A DNA stretch of 64,000 nt from the NCBI GenBank assembly GCA_049324535.1, contig JBMOOG010000001.1, forward strand, positions 124,001 to 188,000, given 5' to 3'. Source of the stretch: JBMOOG01 sp049324535 (GTDB lineage Bacteria; Pseudomonadota; Alphaproteobacteria; Rhodobacterales; Rhodobacteraceae). Under the pieces are notes generated by a model. The model saw only the letters and a program-made list of their open reading frames with translations. It did not search any database and was not told the DNA's origin. The translations under genes and the position numbers were made by a program. Position 1 is the first letter of the stretch; every line of letters begins with the position of its first letter. Positions 35,627-45,048 of this stretch are shown piece by piece.

Positions 35627-35653
35627 GAAAAGGCCGGGCGCAAGGCCCGGCCT
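35627..35653 (-). terminator. Rho-independent terminator of the leftward polysaccharide operon
   Basis: AGGCCGGGC and GCCCGGCCT pair over nine bases with a five-base loop (35631-35653). On the leftward transcript the stem is followed by TTTT (the plus-strand AAAA at 35628-35631 region). It lies 28 bases after the tyrosine-kinase stop, so it ends the ATPase-Wzz-kinase operon before pncA. Confidence 0.8.
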
Positions 35654-35680
35654 GTGCCGTTGCGGCGCGCCACTGCGCAA

Positions 35681-36502
35681 TCAGTAGTAGGTTCCGTAGT
35701 TGTAACCGACCGAATCGTCGGTGTAGCGGCACTTGTTCAGCACGACCCCCATCACGTTGGTCAGCTGCGCCAGTTCCTTCTCGCAGATGTCGATGTTCGA
35801 CAGCCGGGTGCCTTCGGCCGCGGCGATCAGAAGGGCGCAGTCCACATTGCCGAGGAAGCCCACATTGTCGTCGCTGGCCAGCATCGGCGACATGTCGAAG
35901 ATGGTGATGTCGGGACGCCAGGACTGTTCGATCTCGGTCAGCACCGTCGATGTCTGGGTGCTGTGCAGGAGTTCCGCGGGGTTGCGGGCGGCGGCGGCGT
36001 TCATGGCGACGACAAGATTGCCGCCGATCACCCGGGCGCAATCGGCGAAGTCGGCCTTGCGCTCCAGCACCTCCCAGAAGGAATGCTTGGGCGTCTGGCC
36101 GAGGATCTTGTGCAGGGCCGGTCGCCGCAGGTCGAGGTCGATCAGCATGATGCGCAGGTCTTTCTGGCGCGCCAGGCTGATCGCGAGGTTCAGCGAGACG
36201 GTCGTCTTGCCGCAGCTCGCGTCGGGGGACGTGACGGCGAGGCGCGTCCACGACTTTTCTTTCATCGTCCGGTAGGTGCGCGACCGCAGCATGTCGAACG
36301 GGGCCGCGTCCTTGCCGGCGACCAGCGCCGCGATGCGGTTCTTCTGGGCACGGTCGGCCGGGATGGTGATCGAGGGCAGTCCCGCCCAATCCATGCCGGC
36401 GGGGGCGATCCTCTGGGCGGCGTCGAACTCGCCGATACCGGCCCCTGCGCGGGCCTTCCGCTGTTCCCGAGCCTTGGCGAGGGCTGCTTCAAGTCGTTCC
36501 AT
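35681..36502 (-). CDS. Polysaccharide biosynthesis tyrosine autokinase (CpsD/BY-kinase type)
   Basis: A 273-residue P-loop tyrosine kinase. Walker A is TSPDASCGKTT at about 91-101, with IMLIDLDLRRPALH as the Walker A' motif near 118-131 and ITIFDMSP as Walker B. The tail is a Tyr cluster with Tyr260, 267, 269, 272 and 273 as probable autophosphorylation sites. The kinase is separate from the membrane Wzz-type protein encoded next to it, as in exosortase-linked loci and Gram-positive capsule loci. Phosphorylation cycles of such kinases control chain length and export. It is the last gene of its operon, 33 bp after the Wzz gene and before a terminator. Confidence 0.92.
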   Translation of the reverse strand: MERLEAALAKAREQRKARAGAGIGEFDAAQRIAPAGMDWAGLPSITIPADRAQKNRIAALVAGKDAAPFDMLRSRTYRTMKEKSWTRLAVTSPDASCGKTTVSLNLAISLARQKDLRIMLIDLDLRRPALHKILGQTPKHSFWEVLERKADFADCARVIGGNLVVAMNAAAARNPAELLHSTQTSTVLTEIEQSWRPDITIFDMSPMLASDDNVGFLGNVDCALLIAAAEGTRLSNIDICEKELAQLTNVMGVVLNKCRYTDDSVGYNYGTYY

Positions 36503-36535
36503 GTGTCACACCGCTGTGAGTGCCGGACCGGCCGC

Positions 36536-38077
36536 CTAGAGACGGATGCCGAGCTTCGAGGCCACCTTGGCCAGGATGATGTCGAGGGGCTGATAGTAGA
36601 CGTGCACCGCATAGATCAGCGCCGGTATGCCTGCCACGGCCAGAAGCAGCAGCGCGGCGAAGCCGGTCCGGCGCTGGACCGCTTCCGAAGGGGTGCGCAT
36701 GTAGGGGATGGTGGCGAAGGGCGTGATGCCGAAGGCCTTGATAAGATCCTTGGGCCGCCGGACCGAGCGATTCAGCACCTCGATCAGCACCACGGTGGCG
36801 AGGCCGAGGAAGATGCCCCCGCCGATGCCCCCGAGAGCGATCAGCAGCCGGTTGGGGCTGGCCGGTTCCGTGGGCACGGTCGCCGCGTCCAGCACCACGA
36901 TCCTCTCGCCCTTCGAGAGAATCTCGATCCGTTCGCCGGTGGCGGCGCTCGACAGCCGTGAGACAGCCTGGTTGTACTGGTTCTGGATGTTGGCCTGGTC
37001 GCGGGTCAGCGCGTCGAGGGCGATCTGGTTGGCCGGCGTCCGCTCGATCGTGTCGGTCACGGCCTTGAGCTGTTCATCGACCTGGTCGCGCTGTTTCTGG
37101 GCAAGGGCGATGCGCGAGTCGATGTCGGCCAGCTGAACGTCCAGCATGCTCTGCGCCGGGTCGGTCGAGGGGGCGGTGCTGGTCGTTGCCAGCTGCCCGC
37201 GCACGATGGCTTCGAGCTGCGTGATCTGGGCCTGGAGAAGTTTCACCTTCGGGTTTTCGGGCGACAGGACCGCGGTTGAGGCGTTGAGCTGGTCGCGCAG
37301 CTGGGCCAGTTGCCGGGCCTCGGGGGTCTGCGGGGCGTTGTTGCTGGCGCTGGTCACCTGACCCGTGGTCTGGAACACGGTGACAAGACGCTGGCGCTGG
37401 TCCTGAAGCTGGGCGATGTTCTGGTCGAGCATCGACAGCTGACCCTGAAGCTGTGCCTGCTGGGTCATGCGGAACTGAAGCGTGTTCGGCATGGCGTCGG
37501 CGTTCTTGTTCTGGAAGTCGAGGATCTCGGCGGCCTTCTTGTCCAGCTCGACCCCGAGGCTCTTCACCTCCTGCTGGAAGAACTCGAGCGTGTCCTCGGC
37601 GCGCGCCGTCCGGAGCGCGGCGTTTTCCTTCAGGATCAGCGTGACGTATTCGTTCACGACGCCGGCGGCGATCTGGCCGTTCTCGCCGGTGAATTCGAGC
37701 GTCATGATCGTCGCCTGGTCCTTGCCGGCCAGCTTGGTGATCTTTGTGTGATCGCGCATCATCTGCACGATCTCGTCCGGCGACATCTTGGCGAGTTCCT
37801 TGGAGACGTTCAGCCGGCGTGCCACGTCAAGCAGGTTGGCCCGGGTCATCAGCCGGTTCTCGATCACCTGAAGCTGTTCGAGCGCGGCCATCTTGACCTG
37901 GGGCGGCGCCAGCGGATCGGGGATCTGCGAGGATTCGACCAGAAGGCGGGCCTGCGCCCAATAGGTCGGGGGCAGAAGGAACGCCGCGGCAACCGCCGCC
38001 GCCGCGACCAGTGCGGCGATGATGATGAAGTAGTGCAGGCGACGCAGGAAGACCGCAAAATAGAACGACAGATCCAA
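36536..38077 (-). CDS. Polysaccharide chain-length determinant (Wzz/GumC type)
   Basis: A 513-residue inner-membrane protein with one membrane helix near 15-37 and a second near 475-495. The periplasmic part starts with PTYWAQARLLVESSQIPDPL and is dominated by long coiled coils (about 160-390) rich in Gln. PTEPASPNRLLIALGGIGGG near 415-440 is the Pro-rich motif before the second transmembrane region typical of Wzz/BexD/GumC proteins. It controls polymer length in partnership with the autokinase. The upstream ATPase gene ends 2 bp away, so these three genes are one operon. Confidence 0.93.
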   Translation of the reverse strand: MDLSFYFAVFLRRLHYFIIIAALVAAAAVAAAFLLPPTYWAQARLLVESSQIPDPLAPPQVKMAALEQLQVIENRLMTRANLLDVARRLNVSKELAKMSPDEIVQMMRDHTKITKLAGKDQATIMTLEFTGENGQIAAGVVNEYVTLILKENAALRTARAEDTLEFFQQEVKSLGVELDKKAAEILDFQNKNADAMPNTLQFRMTQQAQLQGQLSMLDQNIAQLQDQRQRLVTVFQTTGQVTSASNNAPQTPEARQLAQLRDQLNASTAVLSPENPKVKLLQAQITQLEAIVRGQLATTSTAPSTDPAQSMLDVQLADIDSRIALAQKQRDQVDEQLKAVTDTIERTPANQIALDALTRDQANIQNQYNQAVSRLSSAATGERIEILSKGERIVVLDAATVPTEPASPNRLLIALGGIGGGIFLGLATVVLIEVLNRSVRRPKDLIKAFGITPFATIPYMRTPSEAVQRRTGFAALLLLAVAGIPALIYAVHVYYQPLDIILAKVASKLGIRL

Positions 38078-38079
38078 GG

Positions 38080-38970
38080 CTACTTCCTCTTTTCCTCTTC
38101 CGCGGCGATCTGGGCAGCGAAAAACACGCCGTCGTCAAGCACAGACTGCACCACCTGCTCGTCCACATGGGGGTGATCCATGCTCCAGGCATAGAGCAGC
38201 GCCATGTCGCAGAGCTGGTTGACCAATCGCGGAACGCCGTGCGTGACCTTGTGGATCATACGCCCCGCGCCATCGGTGATCTCCCGGCCGGTGCCGCCGG
38301 CGGCCTTCAGCCGGTAGGCGATCAGCTCGGTCACGGCCTTGGCGTCGAGCGGCATGAGATGGAAGCTGGCCGCGATGCGCTGCGCGAGCTGGCGCAGCGC
38401 GGGATCGAGCACCATCTCGCGCAGTTCGGGCTGGCCGACCAGAACCAGCTGGATGATTTCATCCTTGCCCGAGTTGATGTTGGTCAGCATCCGCAGCTCT
38501 TCGAGGCTCTCGGCTGACAGATTCTGGGCCTCGTCGAAGATCAGCACGACCCGGCGGCCCGCGGCGTATTCCGAGATGAGGAAATCCTGGAGCTTCTGGA
38601 ACAGCTGCACATAGCCGACGGAGGGGTCGAAGGGGACCGCAAGGGCGTTCAGCACCCACTGGATCAGCTCGCCCCGGCCGCCCTGCGCGTTCGAGATCAG
38701 CCCGACGGTCACCTTGGATCCGAGCTGCCGAAGCAGTTCACGAAGAAGTGTCGTCTTGCCGCAGCCGACGCCGCCCGTGACGAGGGTGATAGGCGCTCGG
38801 GAAATGATCCCGAACTCGAGGACCGAATAGGCGCGCCGGTGCTGCGCAGACCAGAACAGGAAATCCGGGTCGGGAACCAGCGTGAAAGGCCGTTCCCTGA
38901 ACCCGAAGAAGTCCATGTAGAAGCCTACGTTGCCGCTCTCCTCGCTTCTGGTCTCAACGACCTTGTTCAT
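38080..38970 (-). CDS. Exosortase-system-associated AAA ATPase (ExeA-like)
   Basis: A 296-residue ATPase. The opening FFGFRERPFTLVPDPDFLFW (about 21-40) and Walker A GGVGCGKTT (66-74) with Walker B VVLIFDEAQNL (Asp146-Glu147) are those of the ExeA/general secretion ATPase group that accompanies exosortase and PEP-CTERM polysaccharide loci. GVPRLVNQLCDMALLYAW is the sensor 2 region. A later in-frame ATG at 38916 (MDFFGF) gives the family's usual N-terminus and is an alternative start; neither has a strong ribosome-binding site. Its role is probably regulation or assembly of polysaccharide export. Confidence 0.88.
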   Translation of the reverse strand: MNKVVETRSEESGNVGFYMDFFGFRERPFTLVPDPDFLFWSAQHRRAYSVLEFGIISRAPITLVTGGVGCGKTTLLRELLRQLGSKVTVGLISNAQGGRGELIQWVLNALAVPFDPSVGYVQLFQKLQDFLISEYAAGRRVVLIFDEAQNLSAESLEELRMLTNINSGKDEIIQLVLVGQPELREMVLDPALRQLAQRIAASFHLMPLDAKAVTELIAYRLKAAGGTGREITDGAGRMIHKVTHGVPRLVNQLCDMALLYAWSMDHPHVDEQVVQSVLDDGVFFAAQIAAEEEKRK

Positions 38971-39443
38971 GCCTCATCCAATCTTCACGAAAGCGAGCGA
39001 CCACCCCAGCGGCCGCGGCCGTTATAACCTTGACCCGCGATGATCGCACCTGCCCTCCGAACACACAAGTTCGTCAACTTGATGGCGGACGCGAGTCACG
39101 GCCCTGAAGTCCCTAACCCAAGCGGTCCTCCGAGTCTCGGATGCCGCGGAACTGGTCTCGCTACAGCGACAGTCGCGGTCCGCTTGCCTCGTTGTCGGGC
39201 CGCATGAAACAACTAGACGGTGTTTGTGGCGACATTGTGCGCAACGGTGGCGATAAGCGGCTGATTTCGAGCGGTTTTTGCGGCGGTTTTCGGGATTTCC
39301 CCAATTTCGCGATTTGTCGGCCGAAGCATCGGTGCTATGACCGTCTGTGGTGGTGCTGCAGATGCAGAATCGGCAGCGGGTGAGTCGTGAGCGCCTTTTT
39401 CCAGGGCGTCTGTGCCGTGCGGCAGTGCGGACGGAGTGTGTTT
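38971..39443. promoter_or_regulatory. Divergent control region of the polysaccharide/exosortase locus
   Basis: About 470 bases separate the two divergent operons and have lower GC than their surroundings, with no credible gene. Toward the sugar-transferase gene, TTGTCG (39314-39319) and TATGAC (39336-39341) are spaced by 16 bases. Toward the ATPase gene there is TATAAC on the minus strand (39021-39026) with a weak GTGCGA 17 bases upstream. Long untranslated leaders are likely in both directions. No repeats or known operator was recognised. Confidence 0.5.
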
Positions 39444-40133
39444 ATGACTGTTCAGCTTAACGATCTTTCCGAAGAAATCGACTCGGCAAGTGCGCCGGTT
39501 GGGTTGGTTGCCGTGCCGAGGAAGCGTGGTCTCTACAGGAATGGCGGCAAGCGGATCTTCGACGTGGTCGCTGTACTGTGCCTCGGGGTGGCCGCCGTGC
39601 CGATCGTCCTTCTTCTTGCCCTCTGGATCGCGCTCGACGGGCATTCGCCCTTCTACTGGAGCGACCGGGTGGGCCGGGGCGGCAAGACCTTCCGCATGCT
39701 GAAGCTGCGCACGATGGTGCCCGATGCCGACCGGATGCTGGCGCGGCACCTTGCCGAGAACCCGGCGGCCGCCGACGAATGGAAGCGTACGCAGAAGCTC
39801 AAGCGCGACCCCCGCATCACCTGGTTCGGGCGCTTCCTGCGCAAGACGTCGCTCGACGAACTGCCGCAACTGTGGAACGTGCTGGTCGGCGACATGTCTC
39901 TGGTCGGGCCGCGGCCCATGATGCCGAGCCAGCGGGCGCTCTACAGCGGCCTGTCCTACTATTCCCTGCGTCCCGGCCTGACCGGGCCTTGGCAGGTGTC
40001 CGAACGCAACAAGACCACCTTCGCCAAACGCGCGGATTTCGACCGGCTCTACGATCGGAACCTGTCGCTTGCCAATGATCTGCGCTATCTGCTGCAGACG
40101 GTGCGCGTGGTCTTCAAGGGCACCGGCTACTGA
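39444..40133 (+). CDS. Undecaprenyl-phosphate sugar phosphotransferase (ExoY/WcaJ type)
   Basis: A 229-residue initiating enzyme that transfers a sugar-1-phosphate to undecaprenyl phosphate. It has one hydrophobic segment (about 38-60) after KRIFDVVAVLCLG. The catalytic domain shows FRMLKLRTMVPDAD, then FLRKTSLDELPQLWNVLVGD and MSLVGPRPMMPSQ, all hallmarks of the bacterial sugar transferase family. It is the short form, lacking the four extra N-terminal helices of WcaJ. GGAG lies eight bases before ATG 39444; a GTG at 39387 is possible but less supported. It starts the rightward polysaccharide operon. Confidence 0.94.
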   Translation: MTVQLNDLSEEIDSASAPVGLVAVPRKRGLYRNGGKRIFDVVAVLCLGVAAVPIVLLLALWIALDGHSPFYWSDRVGRGGKTFRMLKLRTMVPDADRMLARHLAENPAAADEWKRTQKLKRDPRITWFGRFLRKTSLDELPQLWNVLVGDMSLVGPRPMMPSQRALYSGLSYYSLRPGLTGPWQVSERNKTTFAKRADFDRLYDRNLSLANDLRYLLQTVRVVFKGTGY

Positions 40134-40232
40134 AACGGGGCCGTCCGTCCCGCCGTGCAGCGCTGCGGCGCTGCCTTGCTTTGGCCGGAATTGCGTGACA
40201 ACCACACGGCGACCCGGGTTCGATAAGGTCGG

Positions 40233-42686
40233 ATGCGAATGACACCAAGGGGCAAGATTCTGGCGCTGGTGCTTGCAGCAGCGGTGTCGGCCCTCAGCGC
40301 CTGCGACTCGGCGGAAGAGCGTGCCGAGAAGTACTACAAGTCCGGCGTCTCCTATCTGGAAGCCGGTGACGTTGATCGCGCGCTGGTCGAGTTCCGCAAC
40401 GTGTTCAAGCTGAACGGGCGCCACAAGGAGGCCCGGCTGGCCTATGCCCGCGCCGAGCGCGACCGGGGCAACCTGCGTGAGGCCTTTTCCCAGTACCTGC
40501 GCCTGATCGAGCAGTATCCGGACAATCTCGAGGGGCAGATCGCGCTGGCCCAGCTCGCGGTGCAGGCCGCCAACTGGCCGGAGGCCGACCGCTATGCCGA
40601 TGCCGCGATCGCGCTGGCACCGGACGACCCCGAGGCCCGGTCGGTCCGGACGGTGATCGACTACGGCAAGGCGGTCGAAAAGGGCGACACCGCCGCGCTC
40701 AAGGCCGCCGCCGAGGCGGCGGAACGGCTTCTCAAGGAGGTTCCCGGCGACACGCTCCTGCGTCGCGTGGTGATCGACAGCGCTCTGCGGGACGGGCGCT
40801 TTGCCGATGCCCTGGCGCAGATCGACGAAGCCATCAAGGCCTCGCCCGATGATCGGTCGCTCTATGCCGCCCGCCTGTCGGTCTTTGCGGCGCAGAAGGA
40901 CGCCCAGGCGGTCGAGGCCGGGCTTCGGGACATGGTCGAGCGCTTCCCCGACGCGCCCGAGATGAGCGAGGCGCTGGTGCGCTGGTATGTGGCCCGCCGC
41001 GAGCCCGAGAAGGCGGAGGCCCATCTGCGCGATCAGGTTGCCCGCAACAAGACCCGGGAATCGCAACTGGCGCTTGTCCAGTTCCTCGGCCAGTACCGCG
41101 GCCCGCAAGCCGCGGTCGCCGAGCTCGACCGGATCATGGCAACCGATCCAAGCCCGATCTACAGCTCGGCCCGCGCCGCGTTCCTCTTCGACAGCGGCGA
41201 TCAGCAGAAGGCCATCGCGGACCTGCAGGCCATCGTCAGCAACGCCACGCCGTCGGATGAGACGCGCAAGATCAAGATCGCGCTGGCGCGGATGAAGGCC
41301 GCCACCGGCGACTCGGTCGGTGCGCGGTCTCTGGTCGAGCAGGTGCTGGCCGAGGATTCCGGCGAGGTCGAGGCGCTGAAGCTCAAGGCCAACTGGCTCA
41401 TTCTCGACGACAATGTCGGCGATGCGATCACGGTATTGCGCCGCGCGCTGGACCAGAACCCGCGCGATGCCTCGGTCATGACGCTCATGGCGCAGGCCTA
41501 CGAGCGCGACGGCAACCGCGACCTGATGCGCGAGATGCTGGCGCTGGCGGTCGACGCCTCGAACCGTGGCCCGGACGAGTCGCTGCGCTATGCGCAGTTC
41601 CTGGCCGGCGAGGACAAGCTGCTTCCGGCCGAGGACGTGCTGATCGAGGCGCTGAGACTCACCCCCGGTGACCCGCGCCTGCTGATGGCGATCGGCGACA
41701 TCTATGTGCGCACCCGCGACTGGCCGCGCGCCATCGCGGTCGCGGACGAGCTCGACCGGATCGCCGGGTCGCCCGAGATCACGGTGGCCGCGGCCGGTCT
41801 GAGGACGGCGGCGCTGCAGGGGCAGGAACGGTCGGGCGATGCGCTGGACTATCTCGAGTCGCTCGCGAACTCGGGCGAGGGCGGGCTTGCCCCGAAGATC
41901 GCCATCCTGAGGACGCATCTCGCCAACGGCGACAACGCCAAGGCGCTCGCCTACAGCCGCGAGCTCCTGTCCCAGAACCCGCAGGACCCGTCGCTGCGGT
42001 TCATCGATGCCTCGGTGCGTGCGGCGACCGGCGACGAGGCGGGGGCCGAGCAGGCCTACCGCGCGCTGGCCACCGAGGACGCATCGCGGGTCCAGGCGTG
42101 GCTGGCGCTCTACCGCCTGCTTGCCTCGCAGCCGGGCCGCGAGGGCGAGGCCGGACAGGTGCTCGAGCAGGGCCTTGCCGCGTCGCCGGACAACGTGGAC
42201 CTGCTCTGGGCCAAAGCCGGGCATCTCGAACGTGCGGGCGATGTGGATGGCGCCATCGCGATCTATGAAACGCTCTACGCGCGCAACAGCGCAAACCCGA
42301 TCGTGGCCAACAATCTGGCAAGCCTTCTGTCGAACTACCGAGAGGATGCAGAAAGCCTGAACCGCGCCGAGGTGATCGCGCGCCGCCTCCGGGGCAGCAA
42401 CGAGGGCGCCTTTCAGGACACCTACGGCTGGATCGCCTATCGTCGCGGGAACTTCCAGGAGGCGGCGGCCGAGCTGAAGCGTGCCGCGCAGAACCTGCCG
42501 CAGGATCCATCGGTCCAGTATCATCTTGCGATGGCCTACCTGTCGCTCGGCGACAAGCCGCAGGCGCTGGCGCAGTTCCAGAAGGTTCTGGCGCTGGTGG
42601 CCCCGGACGATTCCCGGCCCTTCGTCGCCGAGACGCGCGATCAGGTCACGAAGCTGACCTCCGAGGGAATCGTCGCGGCCGACTAG
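40233..42686 (+). CDS. prsT: TPR-repeat lipoprotein of the exosortase locus (PrsT type)
   Basis: An 817-residue lipoprotein. The signal peptide ends in lipobox LSAC with acceptor Cys24, followed by Asp25, a residue that in enteric bacteria keeps lipoproteins in the inner membrane. Residues 30-800 are tandem TPR-like repeats, several with the canonical Ala/Gly/Tyr spacing, for example YLEAGDVDRALVEFRNVFKL near 40-60. Length and position match the PrsT family of exosortase-linked polysaccharide loci, often about 850-900 residues. A role in complex assembly with the Wzz protein and export machinery is inferred. It is separated by 99 bp from the sugar-transferase gene. Confidence 0.88.
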   Translation: MRMTPRGKILALVLAAAVSALSACDSAEERAEKYYKSGVSYLEAGDVDRALVEFRNVFKLNGRHKEARLAYARAERDRGNLREAFSQYLRLIEQYPDNLEGQIALAQLAVQAANWPEADRYADAAIALAPDDPEARSVRTVIDYGKAVEKGDTAALKAAAEAAERLLKEVPGDTLLRRVVIDSALRDGRFADALAQIDEAIKASPDDRSLYAARLSVFAAQKDAQAVEAGLRDMVERFPDAPEMSEALVRWYVARREPEKAEAHLRDQVARNKTRESQLALVQFLGQYRGPQAAVAELDRIMATDPSPIYSSARAAFLFDSGDQQKAIADLQAIVSNATPSDETRKIKIALARMKAATGDSVGARSLVEQVLAEDSGEVEALKLKANWLILDDNVGDAITVLRRALDQNPRDASVMTLMAQAYERDGNRDLMREMLALAVDASNRGPDESLRYAQFLAGEDKLLPAEDVLIEALRLTPGDPRLLMAIGDIYVRTRDWPRAIAVADELDRIAGSPEITVAAAGLRTAALQGQERSGDALDYLESLANSGEGGLAPKIAILRTHLANGDNAKALAYSRELLSQNPQDPSLRFIDASVRAATGDEAGAEQAYRALATEDASRVQAWLALYRLLASQPGREGEAGQVLEQGLAASPDNVDLLWAKAGHLERAGDVDGAIAIYETLYARNSANPIVANNLASLLSNYREDAESLNRAEVIARRLRGSNEGAFQDTYGWIAYRRGNFQEAAAELKRAAQNLPQDPSVQYHLAMAYLSLGDKPQALAQFQKVLALVAPDDSRPFVAETRDQVTKLTSEGIVAAD

Positions 42687-42821
42687 GGCGTGGGTGTGCT
42701 CAGGATGGCACGTTCGCCGTGCGCCTGCTGACCTTCCTGCAACACCGGGTTGCAAATCCTTTGTCTCAAATGGTTTTCGGCGTAACCTAACAACGATTCG
42801 TTCTGAAGCGGGTGTTCGCAG

Positions 42822-43427
42822 ATGTTCAAGACCCTCATCGGCCTTCTGGCCGCTGTCCTGATTGCCCCGGCCGCGCTGGCCCAGGGGTCGTACCGTATTC
42901 AGCCTGGCGACGTGCTTCAGATGGAGGTCCTGGAAGATCCGGCCCTGAACCGCAGCCTGCTGGTCCTGCCCGATGGCAGCGTCAGCGTTCCGCTCGCAGG
43001 CTCCGTCCAGGCGTCGGGCCAGTCGATCGACGGCCTGCGCGCCGCGATCAGCGACCGGATCGCCTCGAACTTCGCGGCCAAGCCCACGGTGTTCCTGTCG
43101 GTCAACCAGCTGGCAGCGCCGAAGGCGGCGACGGGGACCGGCACCGGGCCGACGATCTCGGTCTTCGCCATGGGCGAGGTGACCAACCCCGGCAAGGTCT
43201 CGGTCTCGCCCGGCACGACGCTGCTGCAATTCCTTGCGCAGAGCGGCGGTTTGACGCGGTTCGCGGCGACCAAGCGCATCCAGCTTCGTCGCACCGACGC
43301 GAAGACGGGGATGGAAACGGTTTACAACTACAACTACAAGGCCGTGCAGGATGGCGCGTCCGCGCCGGCAATCGTGCTGAAATCGGGCGACATCGTCGTC
43401 GTGCCGGAGAGAAAACTGTTCGAGTAA
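42822..43427 (+). CDS. Polysaccharide export outer-membrane protein (Wza-like)
   Basis: A 201-residue exported protein with a Sec signal peptide ending near ALAQG (no lipobox Cys). YRIQPGDVLQMEVLEDPALN near 24-43 begins the Poly_export domain; VFAMGEVTNPGKVSVSPGTT near 118-137 is the SLBB domain. It is short compared with Wza (about 379) and similar to the compact export proteins of exosortase loci, which may partner the separate barrel encoded next. It sits 13 bp upstream of the barrel gene. Confidence 0.92.
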   Translation: MFKTLIGLLAAVLIAPAALAQGSYRIQPGDVLQMEVLEDPALNRSLLVLPDGSVSVPLAGSVQASGQSIDGLRAAISDRIASNFAAKPTVFLSVNQLAAPKAATGTGTGPTISVFAMGEVTNPGKVSVSPGTTLLQFLAQSGGLTRFAATKRIQLRRTDAKTGMETVYNYNYKAVQDGASAPAIVLKSGDIVVVPERKLFE

Positions 43428-43439
43428 GGGCGAGATCGG

Positions 43440-44921
43440 GTGGGGACGAGCAGCAGAACGATCGCGATCATCGCGGCATTGACATCGGTATGTCCCCTCT
43501 TCGCCGCCGCACAGAGCGGCGAGGGGACGGCCACCGGGACCATGACGACCGCGGCCACGCCGGCCACGGTCGCTTCACCGTCCACGACGACGGCGACAGC
43601 CGCGACCGGCCAGACCGGCGGGTTCCAGATCAACATGGGTGTGCGCACGCGGTTGTCGTATGACGACAACTTCGAACTGGTGCCGAACTCGACCGGGGGC
43701 ACCTGGATCTGGGACACGACGCTCAACTTCGACGTGCGCAGCGTCACCCAGACCGACGATCTTCAGATCTACGGGTCCGGCGTTCTCCGCTATGCCGACA
43801 TTCCGGGCCGCACCGTCCGCGGGTTCGAGGATCCGCGCATCGGCCTGCGCTACACGCGGTCCGCGGCCAACAGCCAGCTGACCTTCGCGGCAAGCTTCCG
43901 CCGCGCCGACCGCGAGTTCCTCGATCCCTTCGAGGTCGAGCAGGAGCAGCAGCAGAGCACGGGGCTGGTCGGCGACGGCGGCACCCAGACGACCCGTTTC
44001 GCCTCGCTGGGCTACCGGGGCGGCATCAACGATCCGATCGGCTATGCGTTCACCCTGTCGCACAACGCGCGCGACTATTCGGGCACGACGGACCTGCGCC
44101 TTTATGACAACACCACCGATCGGGCCCAGGGGTCGGTGTTCCTGCGTCCCGACCAGCTGACGCAGTGGTCGCTGAACTACGGGGTGACGAAATACGACGC
44201 GGCGAACGCCAATTCGCTCGAGCGGACGACACAGGATGTGTCGGTGGGACTCCAGCGCCAGATCGATCCGACGCTGCTGTTCGACGGCACTCTGGGTTAC
44301 ACGCGCATCGAATCCGACGAGATCATCGGGGGCATTCCGACCCGATCGACCGACTCGGGCGCCACCGCCTCGCTCGCCCTGACCAAGACGCTGGGCAATG
44401 GCACGGCGGGCGCGACGCTCAGCCGGCAGGTCACGTCGAACGGCTCCTACACGGCGCTGCGCTTCAGCCGCAGCCTGACGCTTCCGCTCGGCGGCCTGTC
44501 GGCCTCGCTTGGCGCGGTGCACACCGAAAGCGGCCGGACCAGCCTGATCGGCTCGCTCGCCTACACGCGCCAGCTTCAGTCGAGCGACTTCTCGATCACG
44601 CTTGACCGCAACGTGACGTCGAACTCGCTCGACGAGGATGTTCTCGACACCCGCCTGACGCTCAACTACGGCTACACGATCAACAACCTTTCCCGGCTGG
44701 ACGTGACGCTTCTCTACGGCCGCAGCGAGGGCGCCGGTCTCAGCACGGTCGCCGACATCGACCGGACGACACTGACCGCGTCCTACACGCGGGCGCTGAC
44801 GCCGGACTGGAACCTTGTCGGCGGGTTGCAGATCCGGCAGCGGGACGAGACCGGCGTGGGCAATGCCCATTCCAATTCGGTGTTCCTGACGCTTGGCCGA
44901 AACTTCAGCTTCCGGCCCTGA
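43440..44921 (+). CDS. Outer-membrane beta-barrel protein of the exosortase locus
   Basis: A 493-residue exported protein beginning at a GTG with AAGGG nine bases upstream. A signal peptide ends near AAAQ. After a Thr/Ala-rich linker (25-60), residues 60-493 alternate polar and hydrophobic residues in strands of about 10, with Tyr and Arg at strand ends and Asp/Asn/Gly turns, as expected for a barrel. The C-terminus RNFSFRP lacks a perfect terminal aromatic but has Phe at -3. Members of this type stand beside exosortases and probably serve as the polysaccharide secretion pore. It lies 13 bp after the Wza-like gene. Confidence 0.85.
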   Translation: MGTSSRTIAIIAALTSVCPLFAAAQSGEGTATGTMTTAATPATVASPSTTTATAATGQTGGFQINMGVRTRLSYDDNFELVPNSTGGTWIWDTTLNFDVRSVTQTDDLQIYGSGVLRYADIPGRTVRGFEDPRIGLRYTRSAANSQLTFAASFRRADREFLDPFEVEQEQQQSTGLVGDGGTQTTRFASLGYRGGINDPIGYAFTLSHNARDYSGTTDLRLYDNTTDRAQGSVFLRPDQLTQWSLNYGVTKYDAANANSLERTTQDVSVGLQRQIDPTLLFDGTLGYTRIESDEIIGGIPTRSTDSGATASLALTKTLGNGTAGATLSRQVTSNGSYTALRFSRSLTLPLGGLSASLGAVHTESGRTSLIGSLAYTRQLQSSDFSITLDRNVTSNSLDEDVLDTRLTLNYGYTINNLSRLDVTLLYGRSEGAGLSTVADIDRTTLTASYTRALTPDWNLVGGLQIRQRDETGVGNAHSNSVFLTLGRNFSFRP

Positions 44922-45048
44922 TCCGCGATCGGGCGGCCCGGGGCGCCGTGTGCCTGGGTCGCCCTGTCGTGATCGGGCCTTCCGGGTCGGCCGGTCGCAC
45001 ATACGCCGCAATCGGGCTATAGACAGCGCAGTGTGATCGAGCGTTGCC

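Noticed and set aside
39141..39383. 80-codon plus-strand open frame in the divergent polysaccharide control region
   Set aside because: No ribosome-binding site, no family motif, and it overlaps the promoter candidate for the sugar-transferase gene.
42687..42821. Sigma-54-type site TGGCACG in the gap before the Wza-like gene
   Set aside because: The expected GC element ten bases after GG is missing; the spacing is 12.
39213..43229. 1300-codon minus-strand open frame across the polysaccharide operon
   Set aside because: It lies antisense to the sugar transferase, TPR and Wza-like genes, which have clear family motifs and codon bias on the plus strand.
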